Shown here in pieces: positions 11,300 to 22,800 of a stretch of DNA of 64,000 nt (the first letter of the stretch is position 1; the number at the start of each line of letters is the position of its first letter). The DNA comes from Cercis canadensis (taxonomy: Eukaryota; Streptophyta; Magnoliopsida; Fabales; Fabaceae), in assembly GCA_003255065.1 (NCBI GenBank), contig QAOA01004742.1:384153-448152 (forward strand), written 5' to 3'. Both the position numbers and the translations under genes were made by a program. The notes beneath the pieces are model-generated. The model was not told where the DNA came from. It did no database searches and was given only the letters and a program-made list of their open reading frames with translations.

Positions 11300-12047
11300 G
11301 TAATAGAAATTGGTTTAAAATAGCGTGTTCCAATAGAAAAATAACGTGTTTCAATAGAAAAATAACGTTTTTCATAAAAAAAAAAATGCTACATTGTCAC
11401 ATTGAAAACAATACAACACACATATCTATCCTCTATCCAGCTTGAAAATACTACTTTATCATAGTAGCGTTTTCTGAAGAAAAACGCTGAAACATTTCAA
11501 CATTTTTAGCCTTTGACTTGTGCTTTTTTATTTCAGCGTTTTTTTCAATGAAATACTTTAGTGATTACAATGTTTGTCTTTATAAAGCACTAGAATGATT
11601 CAACATTTTTCTTGGGAAAACGCTTTGTTTAAGGCAGCATTACATTTCAGCGTTTTTCTTCACAAGATGCTAATATGACAAAATAACATTTTCATCCTTT
11701 TTAGCCTCTAACTTGTGCTTTTTTATTTCAACGTTTTCTTCAATGAAACAATTTAGTGATTACAATGTTTATCTTTATAAAACTAGAATGATTTAGCGTT
11801 TTTCTTGAGAAAACATTTTGTTTAAGGCAACATTTTATGCTTTCAAGACGACTATCCGACTTTTAATACTCTATTTTGTTGTAGCGTTTTTTAAAGTAAA
11901 ACGCTGTAATACAAAATAGCGCTTTCTCTTTTGTTTAATAATCCTGAATAAAATAGTCAAAAGTGACATATTTTAGTAAATTATTTTGATAATAACTCTT
12001 TCTTGTATTTATTTATTATTTTTACATTATTTTAGTAAATTTGAAGA
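11300..12047 (-). repeat. Right terminal inverted repeat of the MULE, with internal duplication
   Basis: The reverse complement matches the left end at 4053-4530. It is longer because a segment of about 190 bp occurs twice (about 11507-11650 and 11697-11840). Both copies read ACTTGTGCTTTTTTATTTCA, then AGTGATTACAATGTTT, CTTTATAAA and GTTTAAGGCA. This is an internal tandem duplication within the terminal repeat, separate from the duplication at the N at 12105. Confidence 0.7.
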
Positions 12048-12396
12048 AAAAAAATAAAAAGAAAAGGACTGAACAGCATCGTTTTCAAGGAAAAAAAAAA
12101 AAAGNCATTTTGTTTAAGGCAACATTTTATGCTTTCGAGACGACTATCTGACTTTTAATACTCTATTTTGTTGTAGCGTTTTTTAAAGTAAAACGATGTA
12201 ATACAAAATAGCGTTTTCTCTTTTGTTTAATAATCCTGAATAAAATAGTCAAAAGTGACATATTTTGGTAAATTATTTTGATAATAACTCTTTCTTGTAT
12301 TTATTTATTATTTTTACATTATTTTAGTAAATTTGAAGAAAAAAAATAAAAAGAAAAGGACTGAACAGCATCGTTTTCAAGGAAAAAAAAAAAAAG
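11814..12396. repeat. Direct duplication joined by a single N at 12105
   Basis: 11814-12104 and 12106-12396 are the same about 291-base sequence with roughly four substitutions. The first copy stops in a poly-A run right at the N. The second runs through the same poly-A and on into unique sequence. An unmerged contig overlap is the likely cause, so the extra copy of the MULE end may not exist in the genome. Confidence 0.8.
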
Positions 12397-12922
12397 AAGG
12401 ACCCTTCCCCTTTATTCAGAATCTCAGATGAGCCACCATCATCTTTCTGAACCTTGGAATGGCAGAACCACAGAATCACAGCCACCATTGAAGGTCCAAC
12501 CAGCACTGAAATGCCCAAGCCAAGCTGAGTACTTAGCAGCCCTAGAACCCAAAAACCCCGTTCAAGCTCAAGCAGTGAAGGTCTGAAACGCAGGTCCTGT
12601 CCAAGCTCAAACTCGGCGGCGGCGCCACCGAAGCAGTCACCATAACCGAGGCTTCAAGGTGTAGAACCAAACCCCATTGCAGCAGAAAATCGTTGGTTCA
12701 ATTCGTCTCCTTGACTCGCGAACTGGCGTTTCTTAGTGCGCGAATTCATCACGGATTCGCACTCAATTTGTCAATCCGCCGGACTGAGCGCAAACCGTTG
12801 CCTCCCCCACACGAATTATATGACCTAGGTTACCACACTTTATAAGGACAAACGCTCTAGTACCTCTTTCCCTCTCTAGTCCACCGAGGAAGTGTTAAAA
12901 GCAGCCTCTCATTCGTTGTGAA
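12397..12922 (+). promoter_or_regulatory. Upstream region and probable 5' UTR of the 303-residue gene
   Basis: This less AT-rich stretch directly precedes the first coding exon. It contains no convincing ORF. A TATA-like TTTATAAGG near 12838-12847 lies about 80 bp before the start codon and could be the core promoter. That is an inference from position only. Confidence 0.4.
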
Positions 12923-15900
12923 ATGCTTCAAATGGCAGACCAAGCTCAGAAATCCTCAACAATGGAAACCCTAGACTCAATCACATCCTTTCCTTCAATA
13001 ACCATCGATTCTAATCTTCAAAACTTGAACTCTACCTCATCTCCGTTACCACCATCAGTGATCAGGCAATGGAGGCCAGCTGCGCAACGACATCTTAAGA
13101 ACCAGTGGCCCAAGTTGGCATCTTACAGGCAGCAATGGTGCTCTATCTCTTCTTCCGGAAGATCTCACGCAACCGCACTTGTCAATTCTCATCTTTCCCA
13201 AAGGTATTGAGTGAAGCTCCATTTTTCTATCATTTGCAAAGAAAGTTTAAAAAAAAAAAATAGAAAACGGAACTCTGTTGCTGAGAAATTGATAATTATG
13301 GAGTAATATTTGTGAAAAATTCTACATGTTTGTGTGGGCGATAACGTAATGGTATGCGCTCTTAGTTCTTTAATATCCCTTAGAAACGGTGCTAGAGTCT
13401 AGAGGAAAATTTTAATCACATTGTTTAAATTTAATACTTTATCAAGGATCAAATTGCCTACTATAACTTCATGGGCTTGGTCGAGTTAGTTTTCTGATTT
13501 GATGGGAGCCAATTGGCCATGTGTTTTTCCATTCAAACATTCTCGCGGTTAGCGATGCTGATTTTCAATTCTTTTTAACTAATTGTTTTATTATGTACTT
13601 CAATTGGTTTAATGTGGTGGTTTTGTAATTACTGTAGGTACATGCCAAATATGGAGTTAGGTGTCTTGAATGATATGCCTGATATAAGAAAGAGAGCTTG
13701 TTTCAAGTTATTTAAGCAGCAGGTAGTATTCATTTGTTTTGCATGTATTTGTGCTGTGGTAAACCTTGTTGAACAACGTTATTTACGTTTAGGATAGGTT
13801 AAATAGAAATTTTTGCGCTTAACTTTTTATAGTTTTAACTTTTAAGTGATTCTTGAAGACAGAAAATTTGTCTAGGAATTTTCTGTATTTACTTGTACAA
13901 TCACCAACCATTCCGTCCTCCATAGGTGACTACCTACCCCTGGAGAGAAAAGGAAAGTGCTGTACCTATAATGAGTTCCATGAGATTGATTGTACTGTCA
14001 TTTGTATCTGATGAATCTACTGGCAACTTTTTGATGGGTTAAGGAAGGTGCATGCACATAAACACTGTTGAATAAATTTTCAATGATTTTTGCTCAATAA
14101 GACTTGGGAGATATATAGGTAAAGTTTATTGATGAAGATATTCCCCACCCCCCCCAACCTCCCCTTGTTTTCCTGCATCTTCTTCCATCACCACGCCGTT
14201 ACTGAAAAGAATCAGTTTCAGGAACTGCAAAGGAGCAAACTACTGTCATCATATAAGGACATGGTATAGCTTATATCCTTCTTGTTCTATTTGGAGTTAA
14301 CACAGTAATTATGAACAAACATTATAGCATGCATTTCACTATAATGTATTCAACTGGAAATAAGTTATTTCAATGATAAGATGGTGATCTTGTTGAGAAG
14401 TCACACAAATTGTAGATTCTCAAAAGGCTTTAATAATTGGAACAAAAATAGATGCATGTAATAATCAAACAAGAGTCACTGCTACCTATGTTAATGGGCT
14501 GCAATGACATGCAAGAGTTTTACTGGTCTTGAACATGCAAAGACTTTTTACTTTAGGCATGACTAAGTGGTAGCTACCACTATATTGTATTTCTGTAAAT
14601 ATGGCAAGACTATTTTTTTGGCACTTCTATTTAGATGTCTTATTATTGCTTTATATAGGATATCTCCCCTACTTAAAAGAATGCAAATGCTTTAGTGAGT
14701 GACTCTTGAAAGAAATAAAATCGGAGAAAGCCTAACAAGTGAAAACAAGTAGGAATTTATGATCTATAAGTTATGCTTTTATATTCTACTATTAATCTGT
14801 TCCTAAAAATGGGTACTGGTCACTGAAGTTGTGTTATCTTTCTCAATGTTATGCGATAGTCTAGTTGCCACTGATCACTACTGCCTAGGAATTTGTTACC
14901 TAAAAAGAAGTATTCCTGGAATCATATGTTAATTATCATAGTCATCACATGCAGTTGCATACTGAATGATACCAGATTTATTGTAGAGTTTGTTTTATTT
15001 TTAATGTAATTTCAGGTGGTTGTTGTAAGTGACATGACCAACATAAGCAGATCCATGAGGTGCTTTTCTAAGGGAGAAAATAATAGTCCACTATTACAAT
15101 TTTCTAGTTTTTCTGAAGATAAAAGTGATTCTGGAGATGGTGGTGGCATCCCAGTATTTACATTATTTTCAATCTCTTCACATGGTATGACAGTATTTGT
15201 AAGTTAAAATCCTGCATTCACCATTTGTATAGTTGTGCAGTTCGTTAGATGATTTGGTGATTAGCCTTTTATTCCCCCCCCCCCCNTGGCATATGATTTC
15301 ACCTAAATAATTAATATTTTAGATCTAAGTAGGAAAAGGCAATCTATAGAATTTTCTTGGTAACTGCCATAAAGAATTAGTGAAGCATCCAACAGTGAGA
15401 CTTTTTTTTCACACTTCATTCTCTTTTAAAGTGGCAAAAAATGTAATATTACCCCAATAAAAAATAAAAAATAAAAAGAGAAATTTACAAGAAAGATGTG
15501 TGTTTCTGAAAATATGTTATTAGTTCTTAAATGTAGTGTGCATGGTTAGACAATCATTTCTAGGTTTAAGTTTTGGCTAACGTAGAATTAGTAGAATGTT
15601 AAAACTGTTGTAGAAACCGCATGAAAATTTGAGAAAATAATTATTGAATGATAAATGAGTTTTTTTGACGTACTATCATTATCATGTTCAATCTTGAGTT
15701 TGATCCAACTTAAAATATGGAGAAAACAAGAGTGCAATAAGTTACGTCACATTAGTTTCATTTAAATTACTATTAAGTTACATCTTCTGAAATCTCAGAG
15801 AAATTGGCAGAGGAGCTGGCTCAAATGTTTATGTTGGAACTGTGTTTGAAGGTGAATCACAACTAGTCTGAAAATTTACCACTTTATATTCCATTACATT

Positions 15901-17301
15901 GTTTTGACTTTTCTTTTTAATCTTATGGAACTTATTTTGTATGGGCAGCGGTTGCTTGTTCTTGAATTTCTGTCCATTGGTTGTGATGCTTCACAAGTCA
16001 ACCAGTTGAATTGGTCGGATGAGCTTTATCCTGGTGAATTCAATCATTTAAGTAACTGCAATTTGTATTCTGAGGAGACTCATGAGCCAGCCCATCCGAG
16101 ATTCAGGGATGGGAAATCTGATATGGTCTATCTAAAATTTGACAGCAAGCCAAATTCTGAAGTCTTACAGGTAATGTAAATTAATACCATACATGCACTA
16201 GAATTAATTAAACATGACCATTGAGGTTTAAATCTGACATGATATATCACTTAAATGTAAACTAAGTTCTTGAATCGCCATATGTTATCAACTTCCATAT
16301 ATAGCAGTTTACGATGTACTAAAATATATAAATGATGCCATGTTACTATAGAGCTTCTTTGAGATGCAGAAGAAGACTTAAGTTTTCCTTTCATCACATA
16401 AGTTATTTTGCAATTTGAATTTGTTACCAAATGTTATGCTGAATGTTGTATGTATTTCAGCCTGATTTTAGCTGCCTCAAATACTTTTCTTTTGTACTTT
16501 TACTTGTTTTGGAAGAATAAATTTCACAATCATCTGCAAATTACATGGATTAAAAATATAATTTTTGATAAGCTAACGTGATGGAGTCCAGTATAGAAGT
16601 TGCCACTTTCTAAGCGCTATTTTTGTAGGTGTCTACTCATAATCATCTATTGGATTCTCTTCCATTCTCTCCAATAAATTTATTTTTAATGATCACCATC
16701 ACCAACAATCACTTCTAGTTACAAGAGCATGAGGCTGCTAGGAGTCAGGAATAGAGTAAGGCAAAGATCTATCTATTACCTACTACTCTCCATAACTTCC
16801 TGTCTTACCTGCTATATCTGTGCGCTAGGGTGCAATCCTTCTAGTCAGGAATAGAGCAAGGCCTTCGATGAGGAGTGGAATCTTTTTAACTTGGGAAATT
16901 CAGTTTTGCAATTCTTTATATTTCTTAACATGGGAAAACTTACTGTAAGAATTGTCATTTCTTTCACCTTTTAAATCCTTGGTTGGTTTCAGAACATATA
17001 TATAATTTTAAGAAAATTCTATGAATAGATATATCCTTTCTTTGATGAGATCATGTGAATTTGTTCTATGTTGCAGGTTTATTTAACATCATGGCTTGCA
17101 GAGGTGAACATAGACTATTTTAGGTAGGAATACAACTAAAATCAGAGTACAAATATAAATATGTATTTGTCTCTATATATAAGAACCTTTGATCTGTTTA
17201 TGCATCTTCATCTCCTTCAACCTCTCCCTTCCTCTTTCTTTCACAGGGTAGATGAGATATTTGCTATGGTTGGGGAGGAAACGCATGTTAGCTTATCTTA
17301 A
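12923..17301 (+). CDS. Conserved-looking plant protein of unknown function, 303 residues, seven exons
   Basis: Coding exons are 12923-13203, 13638-13722, 15016-15184, 15799-15851, 15949-16170, 17077-17123 and 17247-17301. All introns have GT-AG ends, all phases match, and the sum is 912 bases ending in TAA. The start is ATG 12923 (MLQMADQ); ATG 12932 in the same frame would shorten it by three residues. The N-terminal 45 residues are Ser/Thr-rich and probably disordered. Then come a basic, Trp-rich block (VIRQWRPAAQRHLKNQWPKL, ASYRQQW), SHLSQRYMPNMELGVLNDMP, a Ser/Gly-rich loop (SFSEDKSDSGDGGGIPVF), a helical stretch EKLAEELAQMFMLELCLKRL, a 'LNWSDELYPGEFNHLS' motif, and VYLTSWLAEVNIDYFRVDEI near the end. 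No signal peptide or membrane segment was seen. I believe similar plant proteins exist, but I cannot name a domain or a function. Confidence 0.85.
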
Positions 17302-19830
17302 GCTGCTGTCCTGGGAAAAGACAACTATTAGATGTCAGTACTTACATTATGAAGCACATGTTGTCATACTCTTAAGGAGTTAATAAGCTCGACCGAGACT
17401 GATATCTGTCCACTTAAATGTGGAACTGACTCCTTAACTAATGATTGGTACTTGACATTGCAGTGAAAAATTAAAGCATGGACAATGAAGATGAGCGGTA
17501 AGGGTCTCGTCACAGTAAGAAAATGCAAATAGAGGACTTAACAGGATCTTCATATGACGAACAAATTTGTTCAAGGCAAAACCTCCAAATGGCGTATATC
17601 TCCATTGGATGTGTGACGCGCTTAACTATATTGCTAATATGCCGGTACTTTACTATTGTCTATATAGGTGTGTTTTCAATCCTTTTTTTTATGTTTTTAT
17701 TGGTGGGTCTTCAGAAATAGGACAAGGTGGTGATTTATCTTTTGTTTCTTGTATAAAAGTTTTGGGCGTGCTTGGTTACCATGTCTGGCGACTAGGGAGT
17801 TCTAGGTACCTATTTCTTTGTTTGGTATTGCTCTAATTGTTCTCGTACGCACACAATGACTCCGTTTTCAAGGTCCCACCAAAACTCTTCAAAGGCTAAT
17901 GTACCCCATTAGCGCTAACCAATTGCAAGATGTAAGTGTTAAATTTCCATTTCTCTAGAAAATATATTCATATAACCGCAGTTATTTCCCTTTCAACCTT
18001 TCAATGGTTTCAACTTTCATGATTCTGTGTTAGCCCAAACGGGAGAAAACTGATTCTCAAAGCATTTTTCCGATTTCCTCTTTTTGAGACACGGTTTTGC
18101 TCAAGGACAAACGAATGCTGTCAATGTTGGACACCAATATTTCAGTTCTCCATACAGGTCATTATCATGACCACATGGGACCCGTAGCGTTGGAGAGAAG
18201 ATTGCCGCACTACAACCAAGGAAAGGAATACACTAACGAGTCTGGCGATACCATGCAATTAATATCACTATATAACTCCCACTCTTTTTTAGGACAGCTC
18301 ACTATAACTCGCAACAACACAGCTACCAGATACGCGATGGCTCATGCTTTGTTGATATTGCCCACTAGTTGAGAAGCCATGTTTAAGGTTCTTCATCGTG
18401 GGAAAAGAAAATTACATCTCTCTGCTTGGCGTAAATCCACCAATAAATCCCCTAAATTATCAAAGTACACAGCAAGATTTTATAATGCCCACACCACAGT
18501 ACTGTCTTCCCATGTAAATACGAAAAATTTAACAGATACATCAAAAGCGTAACCAGAATGAAACGTTGAGTGGATTACTGCCCTCTAAATTGTTAAAAGA
18601 GACTTGTTCCTTATAAGTGCTTATATACTTGAGCAAATACCTAGCTAATGAAATCCGAGTCAACAGAACTAAAATTGACTACTGGATATGAATAAATCTC
18701 AGTCCACTACTACAATTTCAACATTTAAAAAGCCGAACATTTTAGGTTTAATATCATTATCTGGCAAAGTAAATTAGGGGCCACCTACAGAAATAGTAGA
18801 CCGTTAATTAGGAAATGCCTAATCAGATCCTTGTTAAATTCCAACAACTCAATCATAACTTCTAAGACCACAAGTATGAAAATTAAACTTTAGAAAAGTG
18901 AAATACACCATTTCTTTAACTTACTATCCATGGCCGATATATCACATGTTGGGCACGATTGAAACAACAATCATACTGTCAAAACTACCCTTCAGATAAT
19001 CCGGAGCATAATTTCCCAAGTGACTTATTCACATGGCAAAAGCATGGTAAAATAGAAATCCCACTTATCTTTTGTGACCAATAGTTTCAATTGAGATCCA
19101 ATGACTAGGTGAACATCCACAAGACCAATTTCGGGCACCAAAGAACCATGAAACATTAACTACCAGTATACAGTAGGAAAAGAAGCTAGAAATTTGTTCC
19201 CCAAGGCCGTGAAAGCAACAAGAATTTAAGTATTGATTGCAGATCTATAATAACTTAAAATTGAAGCATAATTATTTCAATGTCAAAAATATTTAAAAGC
19301 AGGAAGTAGAGTTGTGAGAATGTCCCCTTAGGCCCCACACTAATAGTTGTATCGGGCATCCTCCACCGAATTGCAGGATACACGAGGGCAAAGACACGCC
19401 TAAGAGCAGGAAGGACCAAAAAAGAAAAATACAGCACAATGATTTAAAATTGAGAGGGAAGAAATGATTAAGTGAAGCAGCTTATGCTACCAATTTATCA
19501 AAAGTAACCAAGACAAATGGTATGGTTAAAACTAAAAAAGTAGACTGCATATATATCTTACTATATACAAAGGCTTGGAACCTGAAAACAAAAAGAGATA
19601 ACTAGATTGCAAAGATCTACACATACATACATACATATATAGATTGCAAAGATCTAACAGCCTCCATTGGTTGAGGAGACAATCTAGTACCATTCTTCTC
19701 CTACATTGCCAGTTGTATGGTTCTATTGCGATGAAGGAGTGCAATAATATAAGTTGAAAGAAAAGGACCAGAAACAGGAGGTTGTGGAGACAACTGACCA
19801 AGAAAGATGGAAAAATGAATTAATTAATGA
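17302..19830. other. Intergenic region between convergent genes
   Basis: It holds the 3' UTR of the unknown gene on the left and the 3' UTR of the dentin-like gene on the right. Short ORFs at 17523-17836 and 18097-18372 show no recognisable domain and look like chance frames. A short direct repeat (TAGATTGCAAAGATCTA around an ACATACATAC run) lies at 19600-19655. Nothing else was seen. Confidence 0.5.
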
Positions 19831-22800
19831 TCAAAGTGAAAGACATTGTACCCTGTCTGGGAGATTCCTAGGCATTGGAACTGCCACAACATATTTCTGG
19901 GGATGGGATTTCTGAGTATTTGGAGTTGCATCAGATGACGATGAGCTCTCTGCCCCATCATTTTGCCCCCGTCCATGGAACTTGGCAAATCGGTTGATAA
20001 CAGAAAATCTTTCTAAATCCTGGCATTCCACTCTCAAGTCTAAAATTGAGGTTCTGCTATCCAATCTGCATCATCAAGATAAACATGGCAGAAGACAAGT
20101 AAGAAAGATAAGGAGGGAGCACCAAAAATGTAGATAACCATTATAGATAACAAAAACAATAACCCAATGGACAGTAGCCGTACCAGAAAACAAAAAAACT
20201 GCAACGACTCAACATGCTAGATATGAGATATAGCAAATTCTATCATTACAATGCATTAAAAATATATTGAAATAAAGGCAGGGCCAAATTGTCAGATAAA
20301 AGATTTTGCGAGAGTATTTTATTAATTACAATAAGGACCATGATACCCTTTTCCGTTTCAGCAAATCTGGATGAACGAGTTCTCCATTATCTCACTTCTC
20401 ATCAAAAATTAGTTATTAATATGCCATCTGTTGCAACTTTTTAATGTCTTTGCACCATCATCCATCACAGCTAATGCCAAGTATCATATAGTCTGCTAGA
20501 AAAAAACCATTTCTCCAAGTCTTTGTAATCATCCATCTTAATTATACATAGTACTCGAAAAGAGCAACAAGTTAGCAACCCATGAAACAGTCTTTTGGAG
20601 TCCATTCAAACAAGGAAGCAAGGAAGGGGAAAAAAACATGCAGACACACACAAGAGATCCAAGCTAAATCTGCTTGGAATCAACTATGCCAGCAAAGTAT
20701 GTATCTCTATCTCTATCTCAGAAGTAATTGATCCCATTCCATGGTAAAAAGGAAGAGAATAAACAGATAAACAATTGAAAAAAAAAATTAACCAATTCAA
20801 CTTGCCAAAGGATTTCTTCTGCGAAATTTTAACATGGAAAGATGAAAAGACAAGACAAATATTATGTACTCCTCAAAGCTTTTTTAAATAGAATATTGAA
20901 GCACCTCTGCACACTAATATGACCTTAAAATGATACTTATAACTTACTGACCAGCCATACTCTCTGATAAAGCAATGCAGAAAATATCATAATTTATCCA
21001 TTGAAAGCATCAAATTGAACACTCTGGTAGTACCTCAATATATCACTTTCAAGTTTCCTTGCTCTACCAACAAGGTCTTCCATAACTTTCAAAATGTACT
21101 GATCAATTTTTCCAGGTGCTTTAAGCTTCTCGGACAGGCTACATAGGATTCAAAATTTTCAATTGGTATATAAAACGGTTAAAAAAAGGAACAAAAAAAC
21201 CATATATGATCGAATAGAAAAAGCAAAAAATTCTTACAGGTTTCTGTTGCTAGGGGGCAGTGTATCACGTTCAGAACATGAAACTGAACTGCATGCATCT
21301 CCTAATGCTAATCGAGCAAGAGAGTAGACCACACTCTCATGGTGCAATTTGACATCTGCAGAGAGAACTGCTGCTGGAGGAGGGCTAAGTAGTTGCTGCA
21401 TAAGCTGCGTAGTCAAGACAAGTCTTCTTTTCGACTTCACCATTGGTGGTAAATCCTCAATTATTTCAGCATCATCTTCAACCTGAAATTATATACAGAG
21501 TAAAGTTAATTCTTAACTGACAAAAGAATTTATAGGCTCAATATCAGAGTGATTTAATTATGAACAAACCTTCTCAATAAGTCTATTTGCAGCTCGGGCC
21601 CAGTCTAATTCTGCCGCACTGCCAGATAATAAGCAATCTCAGTCATCACAGAAAACTAAACTAAAATAAGGTCTAATAGTAGCAGAAAAAGGTATGAAAT
21701 ATACTCAGATATAAACTGGCACACAAAAGGAATCTTTTTCTACAACAACAATAGCAATAAGCAAAGTGTATTAAATGTACTAGTTAAGTCATTGTCAACA
21801 CCTGATATTCCGAAGCCTTTCAGAACCCTGCGCCAGTTCTTTATGCCATGGCACCAGTTCAGATGTGGCACTTTTACGCTTCTTTGGTCTCACAATAACC
21901 AAATTAGGTTCAACTGCAGGAGGCAATAACTGCGAAGGTACATGCTCACTAGCAACTGAAGCAGGCATTGCATTTTGCCGAGCATTACCAGGCTGACTAG
22001 TATCACTGAGACTGTTAATTTGCTTCATTGAATTACGAACATGCAAACTATCAAATTGGTTCCGAACAATGAAAGGTTGGTCCATAATCTTTGGAGGAGT
22101 CATTTTCCGTGCATCATATACTGGGCCATTTTTGAAGGTTCCATATTGTTCAAACCATGATGGTGCCATCTGGGGACTAATCAGAGGATGTTCACCTCTG
22201 ACAGAAGTTACTTTATTATTATTAGAGACATTAAGGGCATTTTCCTGACCATATCCAAGCACCTCCTGAGAAGATGCATTTGTATCCCGTCCATCGCCTG
22301 CCCTTTTTGAAAAGCTTAGCATATTAGGATCTGATGATGGCATCGAAGAGTGATTACTAGACACATCTTTAAGAAGGGTATTGTATCCAACTTGCAACTG
22401 TTGTCCATGGTTGGAAGCTACCTGCTGTTTGTCCACCACATTATCTGAAACTTTGAATCTCTTAACATCCCGATTACTAGGATCAATCTCTGTATTTTTC
22501 ATGGAACGAAATTGATGCAGCAATGAGAAATTTGGAGGCAAAAAATTGTTTGGTCTTAAAGAACGTCCAAAAGCTTCAATATCTCTTGAGGTAGCAGCTG
22601 GGCTCGAATGAGATGCAACAGGTTCCTTCCCATGTGATGTGCCAACAGTCTCCTCGGCAGAATTAACACACTCAGGCAATATCTGCTGCCCAGAGCTTTC
22701 TTTAGGCAACTGCTCTTTTCCTCCAGAACTAATAGAATATAGAGAATAAGGACCCACACCAGAAAGATCAGTCCCATCTTTCTCTGAATCTTCATCGCCT

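Larger units (their letters stand above)
4053..12047. mobile_element. Large Mutator-like element (MULE) with a plant mobile domain gene
   Basis: The ends are long inverted repeats. Left 4053-4530 runs from CAAATTTACTAAAATGATGT through TCACTTTTGAATAT and ACAAAATAGAGTATTAAGAG to GAAAAAGCACAAGTC. Right, 12047 down to about 11500 on the minus strand, repeats the same words in order. Both ends are rich in a recurring AAACGCT / AGCGTTT motif. Between them lie a decayed PMD gene (plus) and a decayed MULE transposase (minus), facing each other. Long terminal repeats, a MuDR-type transposase and a size near 8 kb (about 5.4 kb without the nested insertion) fit an autonomous-type MULE that has died. I could not identify a 9-11 bp target duplication. 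Confidence 0.8.

Noticed and set aside
17523-18372. Three short plus-strand ORFs downstream of the 303-residue gene
   Set aside because: No domain, no matching splice sites or codon pattern. Probably chance frames in the 3' UTR and spacer.
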